Positions 16,158 to 25,595 of a stretch of 34,324 nucleotides of DNA are shown piece after piece. Position numbers and translations under genes: made by a program. The first letter of the stretch is position 1. Every line of letters begins with the position of its first letter. This DNA comes from JBCCFW01 sp039029535 (GTDB lineage Bacteria > Acidobacteriota > JBCCFW01): contig JBCCFW010000072.1 in assembly GCA_039029535.1 (NCBI GenBank), forward strand, positions 1 to 34,324, written 5' to 3'. The notes beneath the pieces were generated by a model. The model was not told the DNA's origin. It worked only from the letters and a program-made list of their open reading frames with translations, and did not search any database.

Positions 16158-16169
16158 GGGGTAGAATGA
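16158..16169 (+). promoter_or_regulatory. Putative promoter element upstream of giant gene G
   Basis: GGGGTAGAATGA contains a TAnnnT -10 (TAGAAT, 16162-16167). The same 12-mer with one change, GGGGTAGACTGA, lies at 25550-25561 before gene D. No convincing -35 is seen. Between this element and the ATG at 16294 a hairpin joins CTACCT (16223-16228) with AGGTAG (16247-16252). Confidence 0.35.
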
Positions 16170-16293
16170 CCCACCGCCACGCCAACCGAGACCAGGCCCA
16201 CGTCACGCCCATCGGGGCGGACCTACCTTCACTTCATTCCGGTGTGAGGTAGCGGCCTCGCGTTTCGAGGTGCGCGGCGCCGGTCAGGTCGCC

Positions 16294-19200
16294 ATGTCAG
16301 CTCCACTACGTCTCGAGTCCCTGAGGGGGGCCTCCGCCCTCCTCTTGTCCTTGCTGCTCATCCCCCTGCCCGGGCAAGCGCAGGACATCCCCACCGGCTT
16401 CCAGGAGTTCGTGGTCATCGGCCACGAGGAGCACGTCTGGGAGATGCTGGACGAGGCCGTCACGGGTGAGGGCCGGCCGAGCTGGGACATGGGCATGCAG
16501 TCCATCGTCGCCATCACCGCGAGCTCACGAGAGCAGGTCATCCGCTACGACCACTGGGAGGACGGCTTCGAGCCCAACCCACTGGTGCCCATCCAGCCGA
16601 CGACGCTGATCTTCGGCGACTCCAACCCGGCCAACGGCAACCTCCTCGACTTCACGACGGATCCACGAGTCGTCGCCGACTCGTTCGCTCAGCAAGGAAT
16701 CGCGCTCTCCCTCGAATCGACGACCGTCGGGACCGCCGCCGGCCCGCCGAGCCTCCACGTCCCCGTGCCACGAGCCCAGGACCTCGATGGCGACGGCGTG
16801 ACCGACCTGCGCTACGACGGTGGCGACAAGGTCTACACCAGCGGCGGTCCCGTCTCCGTCGTGCACGCCCAGTTCCCCATCAACACCACCCTGGTCGGTG
16901 GCTCATTGGAGCTGGTCTCTCGTGAGGCCGTCGGTGGCTCGCGCGCCTACACCATCCCGATCGGTGAGGACACCTTCGACCGTCTCGAAGGCACCAACGA
17001 TCCCGGCGAGCCCTTCAAGTACGTGTACCTCGACCTCGTCGCCTTCGACGACGACACCGAGGTCCGCCTGCGCACGGGCGGCACCGTCGCGACTTTCACG
17101 CTCGATGCAGGCCAACACTTCAGCTCCCTGGGCTCCATCGACAGCACGCCTCGACCCGATCTCGAGATCCCCATTCTCGAGGGCTCGCAGCTCAACACGA
17201 GCAAGCCCGTCGCCGGGCTGATCTTCACCGCCGGTGACCGGGGACGCAGCAGCCGCTTCATCGCCCTGCTCCCCGACTCCATGCACTCGACCGACTTCAT
17301 CGTCGCAGCCCCTGGCGACGATCCGGACCTGCCGGACGGCGAGCCCTTCGATCGCCCGCCCAACATCTACGTCTACAACCCGCAGAGCTTCTCGGTCACC
17401 GTGAACGTGGCCGACACCATCGGCAACAACCAGCTCGTCCTCACGCCGGGTCGCGTGAACGCCTACAACGAGATCATGCCGCTGGGCACGGAGCGTTTCT
17501 TTCCGGCCGATTCCGGCGTGCGGATCTATGGGCCCCAGCCGTTCTGGGGCCTGTCGATGTACGACCACCAGGACAACAACTCCGACTGGGGCCACTCCTG
17601 GATCGCGACCGAGTTCCTCACCAGCTACTACGCGGTGGCCTGGGCGCCGGGCACCGAGGATCCGGTCGGCACCTACTGCGCCGGCATGCGCGACATGCTG
17701 GGCGACTGCCAGTTCGGCGACTGTGCGGGCATCAACTTCCGGCTCAACCGCAACCCGCTCTTCGTCGGCGTCGCCAACGATCGCACGCGCGTTCGGGTCG
17801 ACTTCGACGGCGACACCTCGCCTGACGAAATCGATCGCGACGGTGACAACTGTCCGGATCCTCCCGACGACCCCGCCACCGGCACCTACCTCGTCGACTC
17901 CCTGCGGCCCTTGCAGATCTTCGATCCCTACGACTGGGACAACACCGGCACCCAGATTCGGGCCAACAAGCCCTTCGCCTTGCTCTACGGTCAAAACAGC
18001 GACCTCGGTCGCGCAGGCGACCCCTCGCTCGATCTCGGCTACGCCGTCTACCCTTTCTCCGAGCGCTTCCTCGACCCGGTGCTGCTCCTCACCAAGGAGT
18101 CCTCTGCTGGAGCCATCCCGGCCACCGGCGGCATGATCCACCACACGCTCTACCTGAGCACTCGTGACAACGGTCCGGTCTCTTCCCTTCAGCTCCTCGA
18201 CGCGCTGCCGCCGAGAATGAACTACGTCCCAGGCAGCACGGTCGTCACGTACCCCGACGGCACGATGGACACCACCGACGCGGAGCTGCTGGGCGGCAAC
18301 ACCTGGATCTGGGAGCTCTCTCCGGACGTCCTGCAAGCCAACGAGCAGATCCGCATCGACTACGACACCAACGTTGAGCCCTTCGGCTCGGTGCTGACCT
18401 ACACCACCAACGCCCGTGCCCTCGGTCGACTCGGAGCCAGCGAGTTCGCGCCCGAGGCCTCCTTCTCGTGGCTCCAGGCCCCCATCTCGCTCTCACTCGC
18501 AGTCGATCGCGCCGTGGTCTCGCCCGGCGAGGAGCTCACGTACACGATCGACTTCAGCAACGACAGCATCTTCGAGGAGACCAACGCCCTCTTCAACGTG
18601 TCGGTGCCCGGCGGCACGACCTACGTCCCGGGCTCCGCCACCGAGGGCGGTGTTCACGACGCGGGTCAGAACGCGGTCGTCTGGAACCTCGCCAGCATCC
18701 CCGTCGGCGCCCTCCCCACGCGTGAGTTCCGCGTCCGAGTGAACAACCTCACGCCCGCCTGCAGCATCCTCGAGACCGAGGCCGACTACGACAGCGACGC
18801 CACTCCCGGCCTGCGCTCGGCCCGCGTACGCACGGAGGTGATCGGACCCAAGCTCACCCTTCACAAGACGGCTCCGTTCGCGACCAGCGCCACGCAGGAG
18901 CTTCCCTTCGAGGTCACGGTGACCAACGTCGGCACCGCGGCGGCCACCGACGTCCTGGTACAAGACCCCATCCCGGTCAACGCCACCTACGTGGCGGGCT
19001 CGATGGAGATGAGCTTCGAGGGTGCCCCGTTCGTCGCGCTGACCGACGCCGCCGACGGTGACGAGGGCACGGACATGTTGGGCTCGGTCGAGTTCCTGCT
19101 CGCCGCGCTCGATCCCGGTCAGACGGTCGCCTTCCGCTTCCGCGTCCGCACCAACGACACGCCGGTTCCCGACGACTTCATGGACAACACCGCCCTCGTG

Positions 19201-22200
19201 TCGTCCAGCGAGCTCGCTGGCTTCGCCACCAACCTGGCCCGCGTGATCATCGACGACGACTCGGACTTCGATGGCCTGCCCGATGCCACCGAAGACGCCA
19301 TCGGCACCGACCCCAACGACCCCGATACCGACGATGACGGCATCGAGGATGGTGAAGAGACCCTGCCGGGTCTCGACGGCTACGTCACCGATCCTCTCGA
19401 CCTCGACACCGACGACGACGGCCTCGCCGACCTCGAGGAGATCGACACCACCCTCACCGACCCCACCGACGGTGACACCGATGACGACCTTCTCTACGAC
19501 GGCCTCGAGCTCGGTCGACGACGCGGCGTGGAAGATCCCGACGGCGCCGGCCCGATCAAGGCGACCGACTCTCACTTCTTCCGTCCCGACGCCGATCCGC
19601 GCGAGGTCACCGACCCGCTGATCGCCGACACCGACGGCGGCGGGGTCGTCGACGGCGTCGAGGACTTCGATCGCAACGGCCGTCGCGACGACTTCGAGAC
19701 TGATCCCCAAGCCGGCGCCGATGCCGATGACGCCGACCGCGACGGTGACGGCCTGCCCGATGCGCTCGAGGAAGCACTCGGCCTCGACCCCGACGGCCTC
19801 GACTCCGACCTCGACGGCATCGAGGACGGCGAGGAGGTCTTCCCGGGCGCGGACGGCATCATCACCGACCCGGCCGACGCCGACACCGACGACGACGGCC
19901 TCTCCGACGGCGAGGAGCAGGGCCTCGGTCTCGATCCCCTGGATCCCGACACGGACGGTGACGGCGTCCAGGACGGCACCGAGCTCGGGCGCACCAGCGG
20001 CGTGGCCGACCCCGACGACGTCGGCCCCCTCACCGCCACCGACCCGGACGTCTTCATCCGCGACGCCGATCCCGCGACGACCACCGACCCGCTGGATCGC
20101 GACACCGATGACGGTGGAGCCGCCGATGGCAACGAGGACGTCGACCGCAACGGCGCTCGCGACCTCGGCGAGCTCGATCCGACCCTCGGCAATGCCGGTG
20201 ACGACATCGACGCGGACGGCGACGGTCTCCCCGACGCCATCGAAGCTCTCTACGGCAGCGACCCGCTCAACGCCGACACGGACACCGATGGTCTCGTCGA
20301 CGGTGAGGAGACCATCCCCGGCGACGACGGACACGTGACCTCGCCCGTCGACGCCGACTCCGACGACGACGGTCTCTCCGATGGTGAGGAGTTCACGCTC
20401 TGGGGCACCGACCCGGGCAACATCGACAGCGACGGTGACGGCCTGCAAGACGGCACCGAGGTCGGTGAGACCGGCGGTGTCGCCGATCCCGACGGGCTCG
20501 GCGGTCCTCTGCTCGGCACCGACCAGACCATCTTCAGCTTCGACCGCGATCCCGCATCGACCACCGACCCGACCGACCCCGACACCGATGACGGCGGGGC
20601 GCTCGACGGTGAGGAAGACCTCAACGGCTCGGGTCGCATCGGCGGCGGCGAGGGCAACCCCCGCGACCCGGACGACGACGACGAGCTCGCCGACACCGAC
20701 GGCGACGGCCTGTCCAACGGCGCCGAGGCCGAGGCCGGAAGCGACCCCTTCGATCCCGACACCGACGACGACCTCCTCCTCGACGGCGAGGAGACCCAGG
20801 CCGGCGTCGACGGCTTCATCACCGACCCCATCGATCGCGATACCGACGACGATGGCTTGCTCGACAGTGAAGAAGCGGCGATGGGCCTCGACCCGTCGCA
20901 AGCCGACACCGATCGCGACGGCATCGCCGACGGCACCGAGCTCGGTCTTCTCACGGGCCAGACCGACATCGACGGGGCCGGCCCGGTGCGCGGCACGGAC
21001 GAGCGGGTCTTCCAACCCGATGGCGATCCGCGGACGACCACCAACCCGACCATGGCCGACAGTGACGGCGGTGGTGCGCTCGACGGCACCGAGGATCTCG
21101 ACGGCGACGGCGTGCAGGACCTGCGCGACGGCGATCCGACGGATGGGTCCGACGACGTCGACACCGACGGCGACGGCCTACCCGACCTGACCGAGGAGTC
21201 CCTTGGCACCGACCCGACCGTCGGCGACACCGACGGCGACGGCATCCTCGATGGTGAAGAGGTCGTTCCCGGCGCCGATGGCGCGACCAGCGATCCCCTC
21301 GACGCCGACACCGACGACGACGCGCTCGGCGACGCCGACGAGGTTGCCGCCAACACCGACCCCGAGAACCCCGACACCGACGGTGACGGGCTCGGCGACG
21401 GGCTGGAACGTGGTCGAACGACGGCCATCGCCGATCCCGACGGCATCGGTCCCGCGCAGGGCACGGACACGAGCTCGCCCTGGTCGCGTCCCGACGCCGA
21501 CCCGACCACCCGTACCGACCCGCTCGCCGCGGACTCCGACGTCGCGGGCACGCCTGACGGCATCGAGGACGCCGACCGCAACGGACGGGTCGACCCCGGT
21601 GAAGGAGATCCCATCGACGGCGGCGACGATGCCGCCGATGATGGTGACGGCGATGGTCTCCCCGACACGATGGAGGCTGCGCTCGGCACCGATCCCGCCC
21701 TGGCCGACACGGACGGCGACACGCTCCCGGACGGGGCCGAGGTCATCCCGTCGGTCAACAGCTCGCCCTTCGATCAAGACACCGACGACGACGGTCTCTC
21801 CGATTCCGAGGAGCTCGCTCTCGGCAGCGACCCGACCGTGTTCGACACCGACGGCGACACCCTCTCCGACGGTCTCGAAGCCGGCGTGGAGACCGGCCTG
21901 GCCGATCCCGACGGCCCGGGTCCGCTGGAAGGCACCGGTGCGGCGTTCCTCCCCGACGCCGACCCGACCACCACCACCAGCCCGGCGGATCCCGACACGG
22001 ACTCCGGTGGTGAGCCGGACGGTCTCGAGGACGAGAACGACGACGGTCTCCGTGATCCCGAGGATCGCCGACCTCTCGACCCGCGCGACGACCTCGTCGC
22101 CGACACCGACATGGACGGCCTGTCGGACGCCGCCGAGCTGGCCTGGGAGACCTCACCCTTCGACGGTGACACCGACGACGACGGGCTCGCCGATGGCGAG

Positions 22201-25200
22201 GAGGTCACGACCACCCGCACGCAGCCGCTGCTGCTCGACACCGACGACGACGGACTCCACGACGGCACCGAGCTCGGACGTCAGCTCGGCGTCGCCGACA
22301 CCGACGGTGCTGGCCCCCTCGCCGGCACGAGCTCCCTCGTCTTCATCGCCGACGAGGATCCCTTCAGCACCACCGACCCGCTCGTCCGCGACAGCGACTC
22401 CGGCGGCGTTCCCGACGGCATCGAAGACCGCAACCGCAATGGCCGCGTCGATCCCGGTGAGAGCGACGCGACGACCGCTGGCGATGAAGCGGACGGTGAC
22501 GGCGACGGCCTGCCCGACGCCATGGAGGCCGAGCTCGGCACCGACCCGGCTCGCAACGACACCGACCTCGACGCGGTGCCCGACGGGGATGAGCTCATCC
22601 TCGGCACGAACCCGCTGGACTCCGACAGTGACGACGACGGCCTGCGCGACGGTGAGGAACGCAGCAACTTCCGCACGGACCCGCTGCTCGCCGACACCGA
22701 CGGTGACGGGTTGCAGGACGGCACCGAGGCGGGTCGCGCGCTCGGCGTCCCCGATCCCGACGGCGCCGGGCCCGTCGAGGCCACCGATCCGGCCGTGTTC
22801 ATCGTCGACGCCGATCCGCTCTCGACGACCGACCCGACGCTCTTTGACACCGACGGCGGTGGTGTCGGCGACGGTCTCGAGGACGGCAACCGCAACGGCA
22901 GCGTGGACGGTCTCGAGACGGATCCGGTCGGCCGCGCCGACGACGCCGGGTCCGACAGCGACGGTGACGGGCTTCCCGACCGCACCGAGATGCTGCTGCT
23001 CACCGATACCGCCGAGCCCGACACCGACGGCGACGGTCTCTTCGACGGTGAAGAGGTCGTCCCGGGCACCGATGGGCGCGTGACCTCGCCGCTCGACGCC
23101 GACAGCGACGACGACGGGCTCTCGGATGGTGACGAGCTGAGCCTCGGCACGGACCCGACGCTGCTCGACACCGACCGCGACGGTGTTCAGGACGGCACGG
23201 AAGCAGGCCGCAACCGCGGCGTTCCCGATCCCGACGGGCTCGGCCCGGCGCGGGGCACCGACCTCTGGCGTTTCCGTCCCGACCTCGACCCCGGAACGAC
23301 GACCAGCCCGACCGACTCCGACACCGATGAGGGCGGCTCGATCGACGGTGCCGAGGACTGGCAACGCGACGGCGTGGAAGTCGGCGAGGGTGATCCCAAC
23401 GACGCCGCCGATGACGTCGGTCCCGACACCGACGGTGACGGCCTGCGTGACAACGTCGAGCTGCGCCTGGGCAGCTCGGCCCTCGATCGCGACACGGACG
23501 ACGACGGCCTGTCCGACGATCAAGAGCTCCAGCGTGGGACCGATCCCAGCCTGGCCGACACCGATGGCGACGGCTTGCAGGACGGCACGGAGGTCGGCCG
23601 GCTGGTCGGTGAGTCCGATCCCGACGGCGCCGGCCGTGTCGACGGCACCGACAGCAACCTCTTCGTCCGCGACGACGACACGGGCACGAGCACCGATCCT
23701 CTCGTCGCCGACACCGACGGTGACGGCGCAGCCGACGGCATCGAAGACATCGATCGCAACGGCGTCGTGGATCCCGGCGAGACCGATCCCAACCTCGCGG
23801 ACGCCGACGGCGACGCCGACGGCGTGCCCGACGCCATCGAGGCGATCATCGGCACCAGTGCCGCCCTCGCCGACACCGACCTCGACGGCATCCTCGACGG
23901 AGAAGAGCTCATCCCCGGCAGCGACGGCGTCGTCACCGATCCCCTCGACATCGACACCGACGACGATGGTCTCGACGACCTCGAAGAGCTCGGCCTCGGG
24001 CTCGACCCCACCCGCGCCGACACCGACGGCGACGGTCTCCAGGACGGTCTCGAGCTCGGTCGCACGACCGGACGTCCGGATCCCGACGGTCCCGGACCGG
24101 CCACGGGCACGAGCGGTGCCGTCTTCACTCCCGATGCCGATGCGGCGAGCACGACCGATCCCCTCGACCGCGACAGCGACGCCGCGGGCCTGCCCGACGG
24201 GCTCGAGGACGCTGATCGCAACGGTGCGGTCGACGCGGGCGAGAGCGATCCCAACGATCGTCTCGACGATGACGACGCCGACGGTGACGGCTTGCCCGCA
24301 GCGCTCGAGACCCTGGCCGGCACCGATCCGGCCAACGCCGACACGGACGGTGACGGTCTCGTCGATGGCGAGGAGCTGAGCCCGGGTGAGGACGGCTGGG
24401 AGACCCTCCCGCTCGACGCCGACGGGGACGACGACGGTCTCTCCGACGGCGCGGAGCACTGGACCTGGCACAGCGATCCCACCAACGCCGACAGCGATGG
24501 CGATGGCTTGCAGGACGGGACCGAAGCCGGCTCTGCCGGCGTCTTCGATCCCGACGGGGCGGGTCCGCTCGAAGGTTCGGGGCCGACCTTCGTGCCCGAT
24601 GCCGGCATCGGCACGACCACCGACCTCACCGACCGCGACACCGACGAGGGCGGCGTGTCCGATGGCGTCGAAGATCCCGACCGCAACGGTCGTCAGGATC
24701 TCGGCGAGGGCGATCCCAACGATCCCCTCGACGACGTCGTCGGCGCCGATCGCGACGGCGACCTGCTCACCGACGAGGAGGAAGTTCTCCTCGGCACGAA
24801 CCCACTCGACGCCGACAGCGACGACGACGGCCTGTCCGACGGCGAAGAGGTCGGACGCGAAGGCACCGACCCGCTGAACGCCGACACCGACGGTGACGGC
24901 CTGCAAGACGGCACCGAGCTCTCGCGCAGCATGGGCGTGCCCGACCCCGACGGTGACGGCCCGCTCGAAGGCACCGATCCCGACATCTTCCGCCCGGACG
25001 CCGAAGACATGACCGGCACGGATCCCCTGGATCCCGACACGGACGACGGCGGCGTTCTCGACGGAGCAGAAGATCGCGATGGCGACGGGGCCGTGGACAT
25101 CGGCGAGACCGACCCGACCGTCGGCAACGGTGCCGACGATCCGATCGCGACCTGCCAGCCTGCGCCGCTTCCCGAAGTCGACGGCGCTCCGGTGTTCGGC

Positions 25201-25509
25201 CTGCGACTCGCCAAGCAAGGCGACGACGTCGCCTTGACCTGGAGTCCCGAGCACGAGACGTTGCCGGCGCCCTGCATCATCTATCGCGTGTACGCGGCCA
25301 TCGATCACCCGACCGCACCGGCCCCGGGCCTGCCGCGAGACCGAGCGGACCACGTCCTGCTCGGTACGGTGAACCAGCCGAGCTTCGTCCACCTCGGTGC
25401 CGGCCGCATCAGTGACGACTTCGACTATCTCATCGTGGCGTACAGCCTCTCCGCCGACGAAGGCTCATGGGGCTTCGCACGGCTGCCGGGCGGTGACGTG
25501 GCGAGGTGA
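16294..25509 (+). CDS. Giant secreted DUF11/TSP3-repeat protein G (3071 residues), paralogue of A
   Basis: ATG 16294 gives a signal peptide (LRGASALLLSLLLIPLPG core, cut near residue 29-30); an in-frame GTG at 16270 would add eight residues ahead of it. The mature N-terminal domain (about 31-595) starts GFQEFVVIGHEEHVWEML and contains VYNPQSFSVTVNV and FWGLSMYDHQDNNSDWGHSW. It loosely resembles IgGFc-binding-protein-like N-terminal domains of bacterial surface proteins, a call of modest certainty. DUF11-like domains occupy about 594-985. Thirteen TSP3-like super-repeats span about 990-2950, with many DxDxDG calcium loops. The last 117 residues repeat the C-terminal module of A (PAPCIIYRVYAA, DDFDYLIVAYSLSADEGSWG) and look fibronectin-III-like. 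It is very acidic, with no membrane anchor or known sorting tail. A long, Ca2+-stiffened surface or matrix protein is inferred. Confidence 0.92.
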   Translation: MSAPLRLESLRGASALLLSLLLIPLPGQAQDIPTGFQEFVVIGHEEHVWEMLDEAVTGEGRPSWDMGMQSIVAITASSREQVIRYDHWEDGFEPNPLVPIQPTTLIFGDSNPANGNLLDFTTDPRVVADSFAQQGIALSLESTTVGTAAGPPSLHVPVPRAQDLDGDGVTDLRYDGGDKVYTSGGPVSVVHAQFPINTTLVGGSLELVSREAVGGSRAYTIPIGEDTFDRLEGTNDPGEPFKYVYLDLVAFDDDTEVRLRTGGTVATFTLDAGQHFSSLGSIDSTPRPDLEIPILEGSQLNTSKPVAGLIFTAGDRGRSSRFIALLPDSMHSTDFIVAAPGDDPDLPDGEPFDRPPNIYVYNPQSFSVTVNVADTIGNNQLVLTPGRVNAYNEIMPLGTERFFPADSGVRIYGPQPFWGLSMYDHQDNNSDWGHSWIATEFLTSYYAVAWAPGTEDPVGTYCAGMRDMLGDCQFGDCAGINFRLNRNPLFVGVANDRTRVRVDFDGDTSPDEIDRDGDNCPDPPDDPATGTYLVDSLRPLQIFDPYDWDNTGTQIRANKPFALLYGQNSDLGRAGDPSLDLGYAVYPFSERFLDPVLLLTKESSAGAIPATGGMIHHTLYLSTRDNGPVSSLQLLDALPPRMNYVPGSTVVTYPDGTMDTTDAELLGGNTWIWELSPDVLQANEQIRIDYDTNVEPFGSVLTYTTNARALGRLGASEFAPEASFSWLQAPISLSLAVDRAVVSPGEELTYTIDFSNDSIFEETNALFNVSVPGGTTYVPGSATEGGVHDAGQNAVVWNLASIPVGALPTREFRVRVNNLTPACSILETEADYDSDATPGLRSARVRTEVIGPKLTLHKTAPFATSATQELPFEVTVTNVGTAAATDVLVQDPIPVNATYVAGSMEMSFEGAPFVALTDAADGDEGTDMLGSVEFLLAALDPGQTVAFRFRVRTNDTPVPDDFMDNTALVSSSELAGFATNLARVIIDDDSDFDGLPDATEDAIGTDPNDPDTDDDGIEDGEETLPGLDGYVTDPLDLDTDDDGLADLEEIDTTLTDPTDGDTDDDLLYDGLELGRRRGVEDPDGAGPIKATDSHFFRPDADPREVTDPLIADTDGGGVVDGVEDFDRNGRRDDFETDPQAGADADDADRDGDGLPDALEEALGLDPDGLDSDLDGIEDGEEVFPGADGIITDPADADTDDDGLSDGEEQGLGLDPLDPDTDGDGVQDGTELGRTSGVADPDDVGPLTATDPDVFIRDADPATTTDPLDRDTDDGGAADGNEDVDRNGARDLGELDPTLGNAGDDIDADGDGLPDAIEALYGSDPLNADTDTDGLVDGEETIPGDDGHVTSPVDADSDDDGLSDGEEFTLWGTDPGNIDSDGDGLQDGTEVGETGGVADPDGLGGPLLGTDQTIFSFDRDPASTTDPTDPDTDDGGALDGEEDLNGSGRIGGGEGNPRDPDDDDELADTDGDGLSNGAEAEAGSDPFDPDTDDDLLLDGEETQAGVDGFITDPIDRDTDDDGLLDSEEAAMGLDPSQADTDRDGIADGTELGLLTGQTDIDGAGPVRGTDERVFQPDGDPRTTTNPTMADSDGGGALDGTEDLDGDGVQDLRDGDPTDGSDDVDTDGDGLPDLTEESLGTDPTVGDTDGDGILDGEEVVPGADGATSDPLDADTDDDALGDADEVAANTDPENPDTDGDGLGDGLERGRTTAIADPDGIGPAQGTDTSSPWSRPDADPTTRTDPLAADSDVAGTPDGIEDADRNGRVDPGEGDPIDGGDDAADDGDGDGLPDTMEAALGTDPALADTDGDTLPDGAEVIPSVNSSPFDQDTDDDGLSDSEELALGSDPTVFDTDGDTLSDGLEAGVETGLADPDGPGPLEGTGAAFLPDADPTTTTSPADPDTDSGGEPDGLEDENDDGLRDPEDRRPLDPRDDLVADTDMDGLSDAAELAWETSPFDGDTDDDGLADGEEVTTTRTQPLLLDTDDDGLHDGTELGRQLGVADTDGAGPLAGTSSLVFIADEDPFSTTDPLVRDSDSGGVPDGIEDRNRNGRVDPGESDATTAGDEADGDGDGLPDAMEAELGTDPARNDTDLDAVPDGDELILGTNPLDSDSDDDGLRDGEERSNFRTDPLLADTDGDGLQDGTEAGRALGVPDPDGAGPVEATDPAVFIVDADPLSTTDPTLFDTDGGGVGDGLEDGNRNGSVDGLETDPVGRADDAGSDSDGDGLPDRTEMLLLTDTAEPDTDGDGLFDGEEVVPGTDGRVTSPLDADSDDDGLSDGDELSLGTDPTLLDTDRDGVQDGTEAGRNRGVPDPDGLGPARGTDLWRFRPDLDPGTTTSPTDSDTDEGGSIDGAEDWQRDGVEVGEGDPNDAADDVGPDTDGDGLRDNVELRLGSSALDRDTDDDGLSDDQELQRGTDPSLADTDGDGLQDGTEVGRLVGESDPDGAGRVDGTDSNLFVRDDDTGTSTDPLVADTDGDGAADGIEDIDRNGVVDPGETDPNLADADGDADGVPDAIEAIIGTSAALADTDLDGILDGEELIPGSDGVVTDPLDIDTDDDGLDDLEELGLGLDPTRADTDGDGLQDGLELGRTTGRPDPDGPGPATGTSGAVFTPDADAASTTDPLDRDSDAAGLPDGLEDADRNGAVDAGESDPNDRLDDDDADGDGLPAALETLAGTDPANADTDGDGLVDGEELSPGEDGWETLPLDADGDDDGLSDGAEHWTWHSDPTNADSDGDGLQDGTEAGSAGVFDPDGAGPLEGSGPTFVPDAGIGTTTDLTDRDTDEGGVSDGVEDPDRNGRQDLGEGDPNDPLDDVVGADRDGDLLTDEEEVLLGTNPLDADSDDDGLSDGEEVGREGTDPLNADTDGDGLQDGTELSRSMGVPDPDGDGPLEGTDPDIFRPDAEDMTGTDPLDPDTDDGGVLDGAEDRDGDGAVDIGETDPTVGNGADDPIATCQPAPLPEVDGAPVFGLRLAKQGDDVALTWSPEHETLPAPCIIYRVYAAIDHPTAPAPGLPRDRADHVLLGTVNQPSFVHLGAGRISDDFDYLIVAYSLSADEGSWGFARLPGGDVAR
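19264..25145 (+). repeat. Thirteen TSP3 super-repeats arranged in triplets
   Basis: Approximate unit starts are 19264, 19741, 20215, 20692, 21162, 21640, 22102, 22493, 22950, 23424, 23808, 24273 and 24750. Ten units are about 154-159 residues; units 7, 10 and 13 are about 128-132 because they lack one segment (EExxPGADGxxTDPLD type). Most units open DGLPD or DGVPD, but units 4, 7, 10 and 13 open differently (GLSN, GLSD, GLRD, LLTD) after a longer junction with DPxDxxDD. This marks a higher-order period of three units: 1428, 1410, 1322 and 1326 bp. Confidence 0.85.
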
Positions 25510-25549
25510 CGACAGGCCGCATCGGGAGAGCTGGAACGGTCCTCCGGAT

Positions 25550-25568
25550 GGGGTAGACTGAGTCGACT
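25550..25568 (+). promoter_or_regulatory. Putative promoter element upstream of gene D
   Basis: GGGGTAGACTGA (25550-25561) matches the element before gene G at 11 of 12 bases and holds a TAGACT -10 candidate. CTGGAA, 17 nt further upstream (25531-25536), is a weak -35. AGTCGACT at 25561-25568 is a perfect palindrome around the expected transcription start. GGAGGG at 25583-25588 is a strong ribosome-binding site for the GTG at 25596. Confidence 0.4.
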
Positions 25569-25595
25569 GGCAATCGCGTCTTGGAGGGTTCGAAC

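Noticed and set aside
16270..16293. GTG 16270 as the start of protein G
   Set aside because: It would add eight residues ahead of a signal peptide that starts well at ATG 16294. No better RBS supports it, though it cannot be excluded.
22153..25392. Very long antisense open frame (over 1000 codons) opposite protein G, and similar ones opposite A, C, D and E
   Set aside because: These arise from the GAC/GAC-ACC codon periodicity of the Asp-rich repeats. They give low-complexity Val/Gly or Ser/Pro strings, lack RBS and domain features, and mirror the repeat period of the sense gene.
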